64,000 nucleotides of DNA from an uncultured Alloprevotella sp. (GCA_944322325.1 CALUOQ010000010.1:33389-97388), one strand, 5' to 3'. Shown: positions 26,756 through 36,471, numbered from the stretch's first letter. A program made the numbers and translations. Notes: a model not told the origin generated them from the sequence alone.

Positions 26756-28012
26756 ATGCCTACGTCCGCTCCCCGCCCGTCGGTCAATCACCTGCTGCGT
26801 CCGCTGTCCTGGCTTTACGGCCTCGGCGTCGGGGCGCGCAACCTGCTGTTCGACACCGGCGTACTGACCGAAACCGCGTTCGACCTGCCCGTCATCTGCG
26901 TGGGAAACCTTGCCGTCGGCGGTACGGGCAAGACGCCCCACGCCGATTATCTCGTGCGCCTGCTCGAGGACGCCGGGCTGCGCGTGGCTCTGCTCAGCCG
27001 AGGCTACAAGCGAAGCAGCCACGGCTGGCAGCTGGCCGGGCCGCGCTCCACGTCGGCCGACATCGGCGACGAACCGTTGCAAATCTACCGCCGCCATCCC
27101 CGCGCCATAGTGGCCGTCGACGCCGACCGCCGCCACGGCATCCGCCGGTTGCTGGCCATGACGCCGCGGCCGGACTGCATCGTGCTCGACGATGCCTTTC
27201 AGCACCGCTACGTCCGTGCCGGGCTCAACATCCTGCTCACCGATTACCACCGTCTCTTTGTCGGCGACGCCCTGCTGCCCGCCGGCCGGCTGCGCGAGCC
27301 CGCCAGCGGCCGTCGCCGTGCCCAGATAGTCGTTGTGACGAAGTGTCCCGCGCGCCTGTCGGCGGTCGAGTGTGCCGCCCTGCGCCGCCGCCTGCGCCTG
27401 GAGCCGGGGCAGCATCTGTTTTTCACCGCCATGCGCTACGGCACGCCGTACCCCCTCTTCCCCGACGAAGTCCGGGCGGGGACAGGTGCAGCGACCGAAA
27501 AAACAAGTGCTACGACAGTTTTTACAAGTACTACGATAGGAAAAACAAGTACTACGATAGAAAATCCTGTCGCTGCGATAGAAAAAACGGGGACTACGAC
27601 AGGAAATCCTGACGCGGCTACAGGAGGAACGGGGACGGCACCGGCTGTTTCCCCGTCGGCGCCCGACGCCCTGCTCGCTGTCTCGGGCATAGCCCACCCG
27701 GAGCCTTTCGTGCGTTACGCCCACACGCTCTGTCCCCGGGCTACGACGCTGGCCTATCCCGACCACCACGCCTTCAGCCACGGCGACCTCGTACACATCG
27801 ACCGTGCGTTTGCCGCCCTCGAAGGCCGGCGGCGCGTCGTTCTCACTACGGAGAAGGACGCTGCCCGCCTGCTCCACGCTCCGGGCCTGACGCCGGCCGT
27901 GCGCGCCGCCCTTTACGTGCAGCCCATCGAGGTGGAATTTCTGCACGGCGGCGAGGAGAAGTTCAACGACATTATATACCGCTATGTTAGAAGCTATCCA
28001 AGAAACCGCTGA
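26756..28012 (+). CDS. lpxK: Tetraacyldisaccharide 4'-kinase with repeat-encoded insert
   Basis: Phosphorylates the lipid A disaccharide at the 4' position at the inner membrane. The 418-residue protein has Walker A GNLAVGGTGKTP (50-61), the DDAFQHR motif with catalytic Asp, and DYHRLF. Residues 241-296 are encoded by repeat array 5: seven-residue repeats such as KTSTTIE, NPVAAIE and KTGTTTG. They lie between FPDEVRA and PDALLAVSGIAHPEPF, where relatives have only a short linker, so the normal length would be about 360. The insert is low-complexity and probably a surface loop. The 3' end overlaps punA by 29 bases. Confidence 0.93.
   Translation: MPTSAPRPSVNHLLRPLSWLYGLGVGARNLLFDTGVLTETAFDLPVICVGNLAVGGTGKTPHADYLVRLLEDAGLRVALLSRGYKRSSHGWQLAGPRSTSADIGDEPLQIYRRHPRAIVAVDADRRHGIRRLLAMTPRPDCIVLDDAFQHRYVRAGLNILLTDYHRLFVGDALLPAGRLREPASGRRRAQIVVVTKCPARLSAVECAALRRRLRLEPGQHLFFTAMRYGTPYPLFPDEVRAGTGAATEKTSATTVFTSTTIGKTSTTIENPVAAIEKTGTTTGNPDAATGGTGTAPAVSPSAPDALLAVSGIAHPEPFVRYAHTLCPRATTLAYPDHHAFSHGDLVHIDRAFAALEGRRRVVLTTEKDAARLLHAPGLTPAVRAALYVQPIEVEFLHGGEEKFNDIIYRYVRSYPRNR
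27477..27644. repeat. 21-bp modular repeat array 5 (8 units), inside lpxK
   Basis: The longest array: eight 21-bp units, 168 bp or 56 codons, all without frame disruption. Cores include CAAGT-GCTAC-GACAG, two of CAAGT-ACTAC-GATAG, hybrid CTGTC-GCTGC-GATAG and CGGGG-ACTAC-GACAG; edge units are more divergent. It is the only copy inside a gene. Confidence 0.9.
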
Positions 28013-28799
28013 CTGGCTGCGTGCCCGCACCAGTCTGCGCCCCCGTGTAGCCGTCGTGCTGGGCACGGGACTCGGTCGCCTCGCCCGGGAAATCGACGTC
28101 GCCGACTCGTTCGCCTATGCCGACGTGCCTCATTTTCCCGTCTCCACCGTCGAGGGCCATCAGGGCCGCCTGATTTTCGGCCACCTCGGCGGGCGTCCCG
28201 TCATGGCGCTTGAGGGGCGTTTCCACTACTACGAGGGCTACTCCATGCGCGAGGTCACTTTCCCCGTCCGCGTCATGCACGCCCTGGGCGTCGACACGCT
28301 CTTCGTGAGCAACGCCGCGGGCGGCGCGAACCCTGAGTTTCGCGTCGGCGACCTGATGCTGATCACGGACCACATCAATCTGCTGCCCGAGCACCCCCTT
28401 CGCGGCAAGAACCTGCCCGTCGGGCCCCGCTTCCCCGACATGAGCGAGGCTTACGACCGCGGGCTGCTCGCCCAGGCCCGCGCCATCGCCGCCGAGCGGG
28501 GCATCCGCGTGCGCGAGGGCATCTATCTGGCCACGCAGGGACCGACGTACGAGACACCGGCGGAGTACCGCATGTTCCGCCTGCTGGGTGCCGACGCCGT
28601 GGGTATGAGCACCGTGCCCGAAGTCATAGTGGCGCGCCACTCGGGGATGCGGGTGCTCGGCATCAGCGTTATCACGAACTGCGGCGTCGCCGAGGACGCC
28701 GTCGAGGTCAGCCACGCCGAGGTGCAGCGCGCCGCCGACGCCGTGCAGCCCCTTATGGCCGACATTTTCCGCACCCTGATAGCCCGACTCGAAAAGTGA
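27984..28799 (+). CDS. punA: Purine nucleoside phosphorylase
   Basis: Phosphorolysis of purine nucleosides (trimeric class) in purine salvage. The 271-residue protein has VLGTGLGRLA, the phosphate-binding HQGRLIFG, GRFHYYEGY, the SNAAGGANP segment, GTYLATQGPTYETPAEY-like GPTYETPAEYR and the base-binding Glu/Asn region VISVITNC-like GISVITNCGV. It starts 29 bases inside the end of lpxK, so expression is coupled, though the pathways are unrelated. Confidence 0.95.
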   Translation: MLEAIQETADWLRARTSLRPRVAVVLGTGLGRLAREIDVADSFAYADVPHFPVSTVEGHQGRLIFGHLGGRPVMALEGRFHYYEGYSMREVTFPVRVMHALGVDTLFVSNAAGGANPEFRVGDLMLITDHINLLPEHPLRGKNLPVGPRFPDMSEAYDRGLLAQARAIAAERGIRVREGIYLATQGPTYETPAEYRMFRLLGADAVGMSTVPEVIVARHSGMRVLGISVITNCGVAEDAVEVSHAEVQRAADAVQPLMADIFRTLIARLEK

Positions 28800-28839
28800 G
28801 GGCGACAATTGTATAACCCTATTTCTTTTTACTCTTGTT

Positions 28840-30663
28840 ATGTTACATTTTATCTCCCTTTACGGCAAAAAAAGCTCCGGGCGGCACTTGATCCTTGTCG
28901 CGCTGCTCCTGTGCAGTCTGTCGCCGTCATGGGCGCAGACTTCGGTGACCCGATTGTTGATTAACGGCTTGCCCTGTCTGCTCGACAGTGTCGCCAATAC
29001 GTATTACAGCACGCTGGGCGCCGACCCCGCTTTTCCAGCTTCGCTCAGCGTAGCGTGGGACGAGGGGCGCGCCGCCACGGTGAGCCTCGACGGGCAGGCA
29101 GTGCCCGCGACCGGCGGCACGGTGACACTCGGCCAGCTTGAGGGCACGCATACCGTCGCACTGACCGACACCGCAGGCCGCGTTACGCAGGCGGACGTCT
29201 GCTTCACGCTGCTGCCGCTCGTCAGTCTGGATTCCGTGCCCGACGTCGTGGACCGCACGAAGCGCGCCTGCCATTTCAGCCTCGTCGCCGCGCCCGGGAC
29301 AGGCAACCTCCCGGACGGGCAGGTCTTTGACCATACAGCCACCATCAAGATCCGCGGCGCGTCGTCCGCCGTTTATCCCAAGAAGTCCTACGGCATTGAA
29401 ATCTGTGACAGTGAGGGCGAGGAGGTCGACGCCGCCCTGCTCGGCTACCGCGACGACGGCGACTGGATTCTCGAAGCCATGTACGCCGACCGCGCCAAGA
29501 TGCGCAAGCAGCTCTGCTTCGACATTTGGCTGGCCCACGCCGGGCAGCCCGTCGACGACGCCAAGTATCCCAACGGCATACGCGGGCAGCTCGTCGAGGT
29601 GCTCCAGAACGGACGGTGGCGCGGCGTGTACATCCTGAGTGAGAAGGTGGACCGCAAGCAGCTTGGCTTGAAAAAAATAGACGAGGAGGACGACGGCACG
29701 CTCACTGTCCGCGGCATCTCGTACAAGGGCGAGGCGTGGGACAACGGCACCGCCATTTCGCTGCGGGGCTACGACGACGCTGCCCGCACCGACACTATTT
29801 ATTGGCAGGGCTGGGAGCAGGATTATCCGGACGAGGACGGCGTGTTCACGTGGCAGTACCTGAAGGACCTCATCGACGCCATCGTGGCCATGGACGCGCA
29901 GGACGACGCCACGTTCTGCCGGCAGGTCGAAAGCCTCTTTGACCTTGACAACGCCATCGACTACCTGCTGTTTCTCGAGGCGGTGAACGCTGTCGACAAC
30001 AACCTGAAAAACACGTTCCTCAGCACGTATAACGTGCAGAAAGGCAGTAAATGGTTTTTCACGCCCTGGGATCTTGACGCCACGTTCGGACGTATGCCCG
30101 ACGGGAGCGCCAGTGGGCTTTATGCCTTCACCGAGGGCGGACAGATGGAGCGCAATGCGCTGTTCAGCCGCATACTCCGCTCCTCGCTGCGCGACCGTGT
30201 GTGCGACCGCTGGCGCGAGCTGAGCCAGACGGTCTATGCTCCGTCTGCCATAAAGGCGCGCATCGAGCGCTACGCCTACCTTCTCGAACGTTCAGGGGCC
30301 TGGGCGCGCGAGCTGGCGCAGTGGCCGTCGGTGCCGGACGACCTTGCCGGCGAAGTCAGCTTTATGGAAAATTGGTATGACGCCAACTTCGCCGTGATGA
30401 ACAGCAAGCTGGGAAATACGAGCGTAGGCATCCGTCCGTCCGCCGGGCTGGACGGCGTGTCGGTCGCCGTGGCCGACGGTGTGGTGACGGTCGGCAATGC
30501 CGGGACCGGCGACGTGCGGCTCACGGTCTATAATGCCGAAGGAAGGCGCCTCCTTTCCGCGGGAATTACGGGCAGCCGGCAGATTGCGCTCGGCAGCGGC
30601 ACATATGTCCTGCGCATCGAGAAAGGTGATGCGGTAAGCTACGAGAAAATCCTGATGCCTTAG
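28840..30663 (+). CDS. CotH-like kinase domain secreted protein
   Basis: A 607-residue exported protein (signal peptide with ILVALLLCSLSPSWAQ). After an N-terminal beta domain (about 35-130), a CotH-like domain spans about 140-510: KIRGASS and YPKKSYGIE form the nucleotide-binding strands, EAMYADRAKMRKQL follows, and FFTPWDLDATFG carries the metal-binding Asp residues of this secretory kinase-like family. The C-terminal 80 residues resemble a type IX secretion sorting domain (RLTVYNAEGRRLLSAGI, then GTYVLRIEKG), so surface delivery is likely. Substrate unknown. It lies 41 bases after punA. Confidence 0.85.
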   Translation: MLHFISLYGKKSSGRHLILVALLLCSLSPSWAQTSVTRLLINGLPCLLDSVANTYYSTLGADPAFPASLSVAWDEGRAATVSLDGQAVPATGGTVTLGQLEGTHTVALTDTAGRVTQADVCFTLLPLVSLDSVPDVVDRTKRACHFSLVAAPGTGNLPDGQVFDHTATIKIRGASSAVYPKKSYGIEICDSEGEEVDAALLGYRDDGDWILEAMYADRAKMRKQLCFDIWLAHAGQPVDDAKYPNGIRGQLVEVLQNGRWRGVYILSEKVDRKQLGLKKIDEEDDGTLTVRGISYKGEAWDNGTAISLRGYDDAARTDTIYWQGWEQDYPDEDGVFTWQYLKDLIDAIVAMDAQDDATFCRQVESLFDLDNAIDYLLFLEAVNAVDNNLKNTFLSTYNVQKGSKWFFTPWDLDATFGRMPDGSASGLYAFTEGGQMERNALFSRILRSSLRDRVCDRWRELSQTVYAPSAIKARIERYAYLLERSGAWARELAQWPSVPDDLAGEVSFMENWYDANFAVMNSKLGNTSVGIRPSAGLDGVSVAVADGVVTVGNAGTGDVRLTVYNAEGRRLLSAGITGSRQIALGSGTYVLRIEKGDAVSYEKILMP

Positions 30664-30702
30664 CCTGTTGTCAGCCTCACCGCCCGAAGGTCGGGTGGTA
30701 AA

Positions 30703-30757
30703 CGAACGTACACCTCCCGCTTCGTGCAGTGGTCACGGGGCGGGAGGTGTACGTTCG
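30703..30757. terminator. Bidirectional hairpin between cotH-like gene and parC
   Basis: A perfect 18-bp stem (30703-30720 with 30740-30757) and 19-base loop sit between two convergent genes; no long T-run follows, but position and stem strength fit a shared terminator. Confidence 0.65.
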
Positions 30758-30782
30758 TATCGGTGTGCCCGGCGGGGGAGGG

Positions 30783-33485
30783 TCAGTCGGTGAAGGGCAG
30801 GGTGGTCTGTCCGGTTTCGTCGGCGGCGGGCGTGTCGTCGGGGGCGGGGGCATCGTCCGCCGCGTCGGGGACAGGAGTGTCGCTGTCGGGGTCGGCGGCG
30901 TCGGGCGCGTCGGGGCGGCGCAGCGGTTCGAGCTCCTCGATGCGTTCGACGGCGAGGGTCGTCAGGCGCTTGCCCTTGGCCTTGTAACTCTTGACGCCGA
31001 TGAAACTTTCGACGTCGACCTCGAGCGCGTCGCGGAAGGCGTCGGCGCCGCCGTAGGTGACCTTGAGGCGCGGGTAGGGCTCGGCCGTGAGCAGGACGAA
31101 GCGGCTGGCGGGGTTGTCGCCGAGGAAGCTGAGGCGCCGGCCGGCCGGCGTGCGCTCGAAGGTGAAGCGCTTGACGTAGGGGAAGCCCTGCTGGTCGGCG
31201 TCGAAGAGGACGGCGGTCCAGACGGTGTGTTCGTTGAACTTCTCGATGCGCAGGATGTCGGGGTCGTAGTGGTTGTTGACGTCGAAACTGGTGGTGAAAA
31301 ACTCGCCGCTCTGCATGACGACGAGCACGAGGTCGCCGCTGAAAAACTCGCCGAGGTACTGTCCGCGCTCGTCGTAGTTGAGGCGGTGGACGTCGTGGTC
31401 GAACCACACCTTGCGGCCGCCGAGCGTCGAACCGCCGTGGGCCTTGAGCGTGATGCGGTAGACCTCGTTGCGCGTCAGGAGGTTGCCGCGCGACTGTCGG
31501 CCCTTGACGGCCAGGGCGCCGAAGTCGTAGTCGAAAATCTGCTTCTTGATTTTCGGATTGGAGCGCAGCGTGACCTTGACGACCTCGGCCTCGCCGTTGG
31601 GGTTGGCCGTGAAGTAGAGGACGCGGCTGCCCGCGGCGCCGGTGGTGAGGTCGTATTCGCGGTCGTGGGTGACGGCGGTCACGTTGAAGCGCTTGACGTA
31701 GCAGGTGCCGTCGGCGCCGTCGCGGTAGACGACGTTGTAAATCGTGCGTTTGTCGTTCTTCTTGAATACGGCGATGTGGATGACCTCGGCCTTGCGCCGC
31801 TCCCGTTTGGAGCGCTCCGTCTCGCCGATGAATACCTTGTCGGCGACGCGGGTGACCTTGTACGTGCCGTCGCGGTAGAAGAGGATGACGTCGTCGATGT
31901 CCGAGCAGTTGTCGACGAACTCGTCCTTCTTCAGCCCGGTGCCCATGAAGCCGTCGGCGCGGTCGATGTAGAGTTTCTCGTTGGCTTCGACGACTTTCGT
32001 AGCCTCGATGGTGTCGAAGGAGCGGAGCTCGGTGCGGCGGGGGTGGTCGGCGGCGTACTTGTCGCGGATGAGGCGGAACCAGTTGCTGGTCACCTCGACC
32101 ATGTTGCCGAGGTCGGCGTCGATGCGGGCGACTTCGTCCTTCATGCGGGCAATGAGCTCGTCGGCCTTGTCCTTGTTGAACTTCAGGATGCGCGCCATCT
32201 TGATTTCCATCAGGCGGAGCAGGTCGTCGCGCGTAACGGGGCGCACCAGCTGCGCGTAGAACGGCATGAGCCGCATGTCGATGTGCGCGCAGGCAGCGCC
32301 GAGCGTGGCGGCCTGCTCGAACTCGCGGTCCTTGTAGATGCGCTTTTCGATGAACAGGCGCTCTAGCGAGGCGAAGTGGAGGCTCTCGAGGAGCTCGTCG
32401 CGCCGGATGAGCAGTTCGCGGCGCAGCAGGTCGCGTGTGCGGTCCACCGAGGCGCGCAGCACGTCGCTCACCGAGAGGAAACGCGGGTGGCGGTCGTCGA
32501 TGACGCAGCAGTTGGGCGAGATGCTGACCTCGCAGTCCGTGAACGCGTAGAGGGCGTCGATGGCCTTGTCGGAGCTCGTGCCGGGCGTGAGGTGGACCAG
32601 GATTTCCACGTCGGCGGCCGTGTTGTCGTCGACCTTGCGTATCTTGATTTTCCCTTTCTCGTTGGCTTTCAGGATGCTGTCGATGAGTGTCGAGGTGGTC
32701 TTTCCGTAGGGAATTTCGGTGATGACGAGGGTCTTGTTGTCGAGTTTCTTGATTTTGGCGCGCACCTTGACGCTGCCGCCGCGCATCCCGTCGTTGTAGC
32801 GCGAGACGTCGATGCTCCCGCCGGTGAGGAAGTCGGGATAGAGGTGGAACTCCTCGTCGTGGAGGTAGCGGATGGCGGCGTCGCAGAGCTCGCCCAGGTT
32901 GTGGGGCAGTATCTTGGCCGAGAGGCCCACGGCGATGCCCTCAGCGCCCTGCACCAGCAGCAGGGGGAACTTCACCGGCAGCGTGATGGGCTCCTTGTTC
33001 CGTCCGTCGTAGGACAGTTTCCAGTCCGTCGTCTTGGGGTTGAACAGGACGTCGAGGGCGAACTTCGAGAGGCGGGCTTCGATGTAGCGCGGCGCGGCGG
33101 CCGAGTCGCCCGTCAGGATGTTGCCCCAGTTACCCTGAGTGTCGATGAGCAGGTCCTTCTGTCCGAGCTGCACGAGGGCGTCGCCGATGGAGGCGTCGCC
33201 GTGGGGGTGGAACTGCATCGTGTGGCCGACAATGTTCGCCACCTTGTTATAACGGCCGTCGTCGAGGCGCTTCATGGCGTGCAGGATGCGGCGCTGCACA
33301 GGCTTGAGGCCGTCGCCGAGATGGGGCACGGCGCGCTCGAGAATCACGTAGGAGGCATAATCCAGAAACCAGTGCTGGTACATGCCCGAAAGGTGGTGGC
33401 GCGCCGTCTCGTCGCTGCCGCTGGCCGGCGTATAGTTCGAGTGCAGCTCGTCGGCGCCCTGCTGTATGTTCGTTTCTTCGCTCAT
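30783..33485 (-). CDS. parC: DNA topoisomerase IV subunit A (ParC/GrlA type)
   Basis: The DNA-cleaving subunit of a type IIA topoisomerase. The 900-residue protein has the active-site Tyr134 in APRYIEARL, with the winged-helix segment VGHTMQFHPHGDASIGD before it, the coiled-coil arm (about 370-500), and a beta-pinwheel-like C-terminal part. The gyrase box is not seen, so topoisomerase IV is preferred. The last 45 residues are an acidic Asp/Pro/Ala-rich tail ending TTLPFTD. ATG at 33485 is chosen because an upstream frame runs through the promoter box. Confidence 0.92.
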   Translation of the reverse strand: MSEETNIQQGADELHSNYTPASGSDETARHHLSGMYQHWFLDYASYVILERAVPHLGDGLKPVQRRILHAMKRLDDGRYNKVANIVGHTMQFHPHGDASIGDALVQLGQKDLLIDTQGNWGNILTGDSAAAPRYIEARLSKFALDVLFNPKTTDWKLSYDGRNKEPITLPVKFPLLLVQGAEGIAVGLSAKILPHNLGELCDAAIRYLHDEEFHLYPDFLTGGSIDVSRYNDGMRGGSVKVRAKIKKLDNKTLVITEIPYGKTTSTLIDSILKANEKGKIKIRKVDDNTAADVEILVHLTPGTSSDKAIDALYAFTDCEVSISPNCCVIDDRHPRFLSVSDVLRASVDRTRDLLRRELLIRRDELLESLHFASLERLFIEKRIYKDREFEQAATLGAACAHIDMRLMPFYAQLVRPVTRDDLLRLMEIKMARILKFNKDKADELIARMKDEVARIDADLGNMVEVTSNWFRLIRDKYAADHPRRTELRSFDTIEATKVVEANEKLYIDRADGFMGTGLKKDEFVDNCSDIDDVILFYRDGTYKVTRVADKVFIGETERSKRERRKAEVIHIAVFKKNDKRTIYNVVYRDGADGTCYVKRFNVTAVTHDREYDLTTGAAGSRVLYFTANPNGEAEVVKVTLRSNPKIKKQIFDYDFGALAVKGRQSRGNLLTRNEVYRITLKAHGGSTLGGRKVWFDHDVHRLNYDERGQYLGEFFSGDLVLVVMQSGEFFTTSFDVNNHYDPDILRIEKFNEHTVWTAVLFDADQQGFPYVKRFTFERTPAGRRLSFLGDNPASRFVLLTAEPYPRLKVTYGGADAFRDALEVDVESFIGVKSYKAKGKRLTTLAVERIEELEPLRRPDAPDAADPDSDTPVPDAADDAPAPDDTPAADETGQTTLPFTD

Positions 33486-33541
33486 CGTGGTTTGTGGGGT
33501 AAGGGAGAGTGCGGCCGCCAAGGCGCGGGCCGCGCTCCCTG

Positions 33542-33549
33542 CAAAATTA
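33542..33549 (-). promoter_or_regulatory. -7 box of parC
   Basis: Reverse strand TAATTTTG, 57 bases before the parC ATG. Confidence 0.6.
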
Positions 33550-33634
33550 CGATTTTCCCGCCGCCCGGCCAAACGACGCGGGGCTGACCCCCGATTTGCA
33601 TCCGCACCGGGTGGAATGCGGCCCGCCGCTATCC

Positions 33635-33719
33635 GTACAACAAGTACTACGACCGTTTTTCCTGTCGCAGCGATAGAAAATTCTATCGTAGTACTTGTAA
33701 AAACGGTCGTAGTACTTGT
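33635..33719. repeat. 21-bp modular repeat array 6 (4 units, hairpin-forming)
   Basis: Cores: CAAGT-ACTAC-GACCG, CTGTC-GCAGC-GATAG, CTATC-GTAGT-ACTTG, CGGTC-GTAGT-ACTTG. Positions 33640-33660 and 33699-33719 are a perfect 21-bp inverted repeat. The variant block GACCG on the left is matched by CGGTC on the right, a compensated change relative to array 7. Confidence 0.88.
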
Positions 33720-33737
33720 GATTCGTGGGTCGGCGGG

Positions 33738-34517
33738 CTACGGCACGAGGACCTTGGCTACGCCCTCGGCGGCCCTGACGATGTAGGTGCCTGCCGGCAG
33801 CTGACGGGCGGGGTCTACGCGGATGCCTCCTGCGGTGTAGACGGCGTAGTCGGTTGCTCCGTCGACGGCGATGCGTCCGCCGACGACGTATACGGCGAGG
33901 CGGTCAGCCTGAGCGTCGGCAATGCCTACGGGGGTGGAGCCCACCGCTACGGGTGTCCAGCTGAAGCCCGAGTTGAGCAGGTTGCTGTCGTCGTACTCCC
34001 CGGGAGTCTGTCCCTCGGTGGCGGCGTACCAGTAGCGTACGATGTTGTCGTCCTCCTTGGCCGAGACGGTGTACTGCCCCTGTCCGAGGTAAGTCAGGGT
34101 CCACCCCATAGTAAGGGTGAGGCTTTCGGCCGGCTGGATGACGTTGTAGAGGTCGACGGGTAGTGACGTGGGGGCAATGAACCTTCCCGAGGCTCGGTTG
34201 ACCATGACGACGCGTCCGCCGGGCCGTTGCACGAACTTCCACTGTTGGGCGGGATTGTCGTCGCTGAAGTTTTCCAGGACAAAGGGGTAGTCGCCCGCTT
34301 CGTCGACGGGGGCTTCGGTGATGCAGACTTCGGTCTGTCCGTCGCCAGCGTTGAAGATGGCGTACCAGTAGTCCGTTTCGTCGTCGCTGTATTTGAGGTC
34401 GCTTTCGTCCGTGTCGTCCCCCGCGGGGGCAGCGGTCGTGGCCGTCGCGGTCGCCGAGGCGTAAGCCCATCCCGCGGATAACGTGGCGGCCAGCAGTATG
34501 AATAAGATGCGTCTCAT
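33738..34517 (-). CDS. Secreted protein with C-terminal sorting-like domain
   Basis: A 259-residue exported protein (signal peptide FILLAATLSAGWAYA). After a short acidic segment, residues 45-185 form a beta-rich domain with QQWKFVQRPGGRVVMVNRASGRF, which recalls a ricin-type or RICIN-like beta-trefoil unit. The last 65 residues (AQADRLAVYVVGGRIAV, ending GTYIVRAAEGVAKVLVP) look like a type IX secretion sorting domain. I cannot name a function. It lies 62 bases after the broken metallophosphoesterase, on the same strand, and may have been co-expressed with it. Confidence 0.72.
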   Translation of the reverse strand: MRRILFILLAATLSAGWAYASATATATTAAPAGDDTDESDLKYSDDETDYWYAIFNAGDGQTEVCITEAPVDEAGDYPFVLENFSDDNPAQQWKFVQRPGGRVVMVNRASGRFIAPTSLPVDLYNVIQPAESLTLTMGWTLTYLGQGQYTVSAKEDDNIVRYWYAATEGQTPGEYDDSNLLNSGFSWTPVAVGSTPVGIADAQADRLAVYVVGGRIAVDGATDYAVYTAGGIRVDPARQLPAGTYIVRAAEGVAKVLVP

Positions 34518-34579
34518 CGTTTCGGTTTTTTATGGGGTTGATTGATTTTATGGAAGTTGATGGGCGTGAGATGAGCCGG

Positions 34580-36129
34580 CTATTCGTCGACGCATTCGCG
34601 CTTGTACATCCGATAGGCCTCGTCGCGGCTTACCGCCTTGTCGTACATGCGGGCCACGGCGATGCTTCCGGAAAGCGGGTAGTCGACATGCTCGTCACTG
34701 TTGCTGGTGTCGCCGCCGATGGCTACCCAGTGCGTGTCCTCGTCGCTGGGGAAGGTCATCTCGCCGGGGGTGCTCAGCGTGCCGGCCGGCTGTCCGTTGA
34801 CGTAGATGCAGGTCTGCCCGGCCGCGGCGTCGTAGGTGGCCACCACGTGGTAGGTCTGGCCCGGCACGGCGGTGACCGTACTGCTCAGGATGTACTGGTT
34901 GCCGCCCACATTGGCGAAGAACTGAATCGTGCCGCCGCTGCCCTGCTCGATGCCGGCGCAGCCGGCCTGCTGGCCGCTGACTACGCACATGTTGCTCGTA
35001 TTGTCCGGCGTGTAGACAGCTTCGAACGTGAAGCCGTTCAGGAATGCCGTCTTCATCGCGGGCTGCGAGGCGTAGTCGATGCAGTAGAACTTGGTTCCGT
35101 CACCGTCGAAGTGAGGATAAGTCCGGTTGCGGGCTTCGTCGTATTCCATATCGGGCGTTTTGCTTCCCGTTATGACCGGATTGGCCAGTGGCGAGACGTC
35201 GGTGGCTGTGCCGTCGTCGGCCCAGACGAGGTCGAACAGCGCAGCTTCGGGGGCAGTCACCGACGGGTCGGGCTCGTAGGTGGACGTGCGGAACGGAGCG
35301 CTGGTCAGCGGCTCCGAGGTGTTGTCGTAGGAGTCGATGCCCCTTACGCGCGCTGTGAGCTCCGTTCCCGAGGGCATACCGCCGAAATGTATGGTGAGCG
35401 AGAGCGGTTGTCGGCTGTTGAGGTAGAATCCGGAGAACCGGCGGTTGCTGTTGACGACTTTGCCGTTGGCATCGACAACCTCGACGACGTAGTGGTGGAC
35501 CACCTCGTCGTCCTGAGCCTGCGGGAGGGTGACGGTGCAGCTTTCCTCCGTCACGTCGGAAACGGTGATCGTGGCGTCGGCGTCGAACCACGGAGCCTTG
35601 CCGCCGTCGCGGTCGGCGTAGGTGAACTGTGTGCCGTCGTGGGGCGCCGCGATGGTCCAGCGCGGCAGGATTTCCTCGTCGTTGTATGTGTCCCAGCGCT
35701 CGACGGTCAGGTTCGAGGCGCGGTCGGCCGTGACGATGACGCCCTCCGTGACGTAGGCATAACGGTCGGGATGAATGCCTTCGTCGACGACGTCGGGTTC
35801 GAGTTCGGAATAAGTTGTGCTCCCTAAGTTGATGCTGGTGAAGTCGCCCTGAGCGATGGAGCGGGGGTCACCCAGCGGGAAGTGGGAGTGACCTGAGAAA
35901 ATCACGACCTGCGGATATTTTTCGAGAATGTCGGTCAGGAGCTGCGTACCCCAGCCTCCCTCGCCCGGGCAGGAGCCGTAGACAGTGCCGTAGGCGGGAA
36001 CGTGGTGTAGCTGTCGTCCGTAGGAGCCACGGAGGCAAGGAATCGTCGTTGTGCCTGTGTGCCCGTAGCGATGAGCAGCCAGACGAGCAGGACGCTCAGG
36101 GCGTGGTGAGAGATGGTAAGTTCCTTCAT
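34580..36129 (-). pseudogene. Metallophosphoesterase-LamG protein lacking its catalytic core
   Basis: The start (36129) encodes a good signal peptide ending GTQAQ, but that frame stops after 64 residues. A different frame continues from about 36010 with HHVPAYGTVYGS, then GGWGTQLLTDILEKYPQ, VVIFSGHSHFPLGDPRS, an Ig-like part and a LamG domain near the C-terminus. In intact calcineurin-like relatives about 200-250 residues with the D-x-H, GD and GNHE metal ligands lie between the signal peptide and the HHxP segment; here only a few codons separate them and the frame is shifted. Only the last ligand motif GHSH survives. Loss of the core by internal deletion is the simplest reading. Confidence 0.75.
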
Positions 36130-36200
36130 GTGGTGTAGGGTTGTGCGACCGGTTTGCGCAAGCCGTCGCGGGATGAGTATTGGTGCGTTCGAACTCAGCG

Positions 36201-36208
36201 CAAATATA
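36201..36208 (-). promoter_or_regulatory. -7 box of metallophosphoesterase pseudogene
   Basis: Reverse strand TATATTTG, 72 bases before the ATG, still intact. Confidence 0.55.
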
Positions 36209-36471
36209 CGGCGAAATGCCTGACGGAGAAGGATTACATAGAGCGGCTCATGGATGTGGGCGAGGATAAGTGATTGATAAATAAAAGACTGCGATCAGTG
36301 CTCATAGATAAACGCGCAGAGTGATTCTCAGCTTTCGGCGCGGATCAGAGGTCTATTGCGCAGCGCTTTGCACGGCACTTGTATTTTTAAGAGAAGCGAA
36401 ATAAATGTTCTGACGTCGTGGCGGTTTGTTGAAAAAGTGCTAAATTGGGCGGACTTTCACTGATGGGATTT
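36209..36471. other. A/T-rich intergenic region before DUF6377 gene
   Basis: About 260 bases between divergent genes, less GC-rich than its surroundings. TAAATTGG near 36440 may be a weak -7 box for the downstream regulator. I see no gene or strong hairpin. Confidence 0.45.

Noticed and set aside
27477-27644. 21-bp arrays considered as CRISPR
   Set aside because: Units are contiguous with no unique spacers, occur in both orientations, and there are no cas genes in the window.
33635-33719. 21-bp arrays considered simply as transcription terminators
   Set aside because: Several lie between divergent promoters or inside lpxK, some are not hairpins, and adjacent genes already have separate terminators (for example before array 9).
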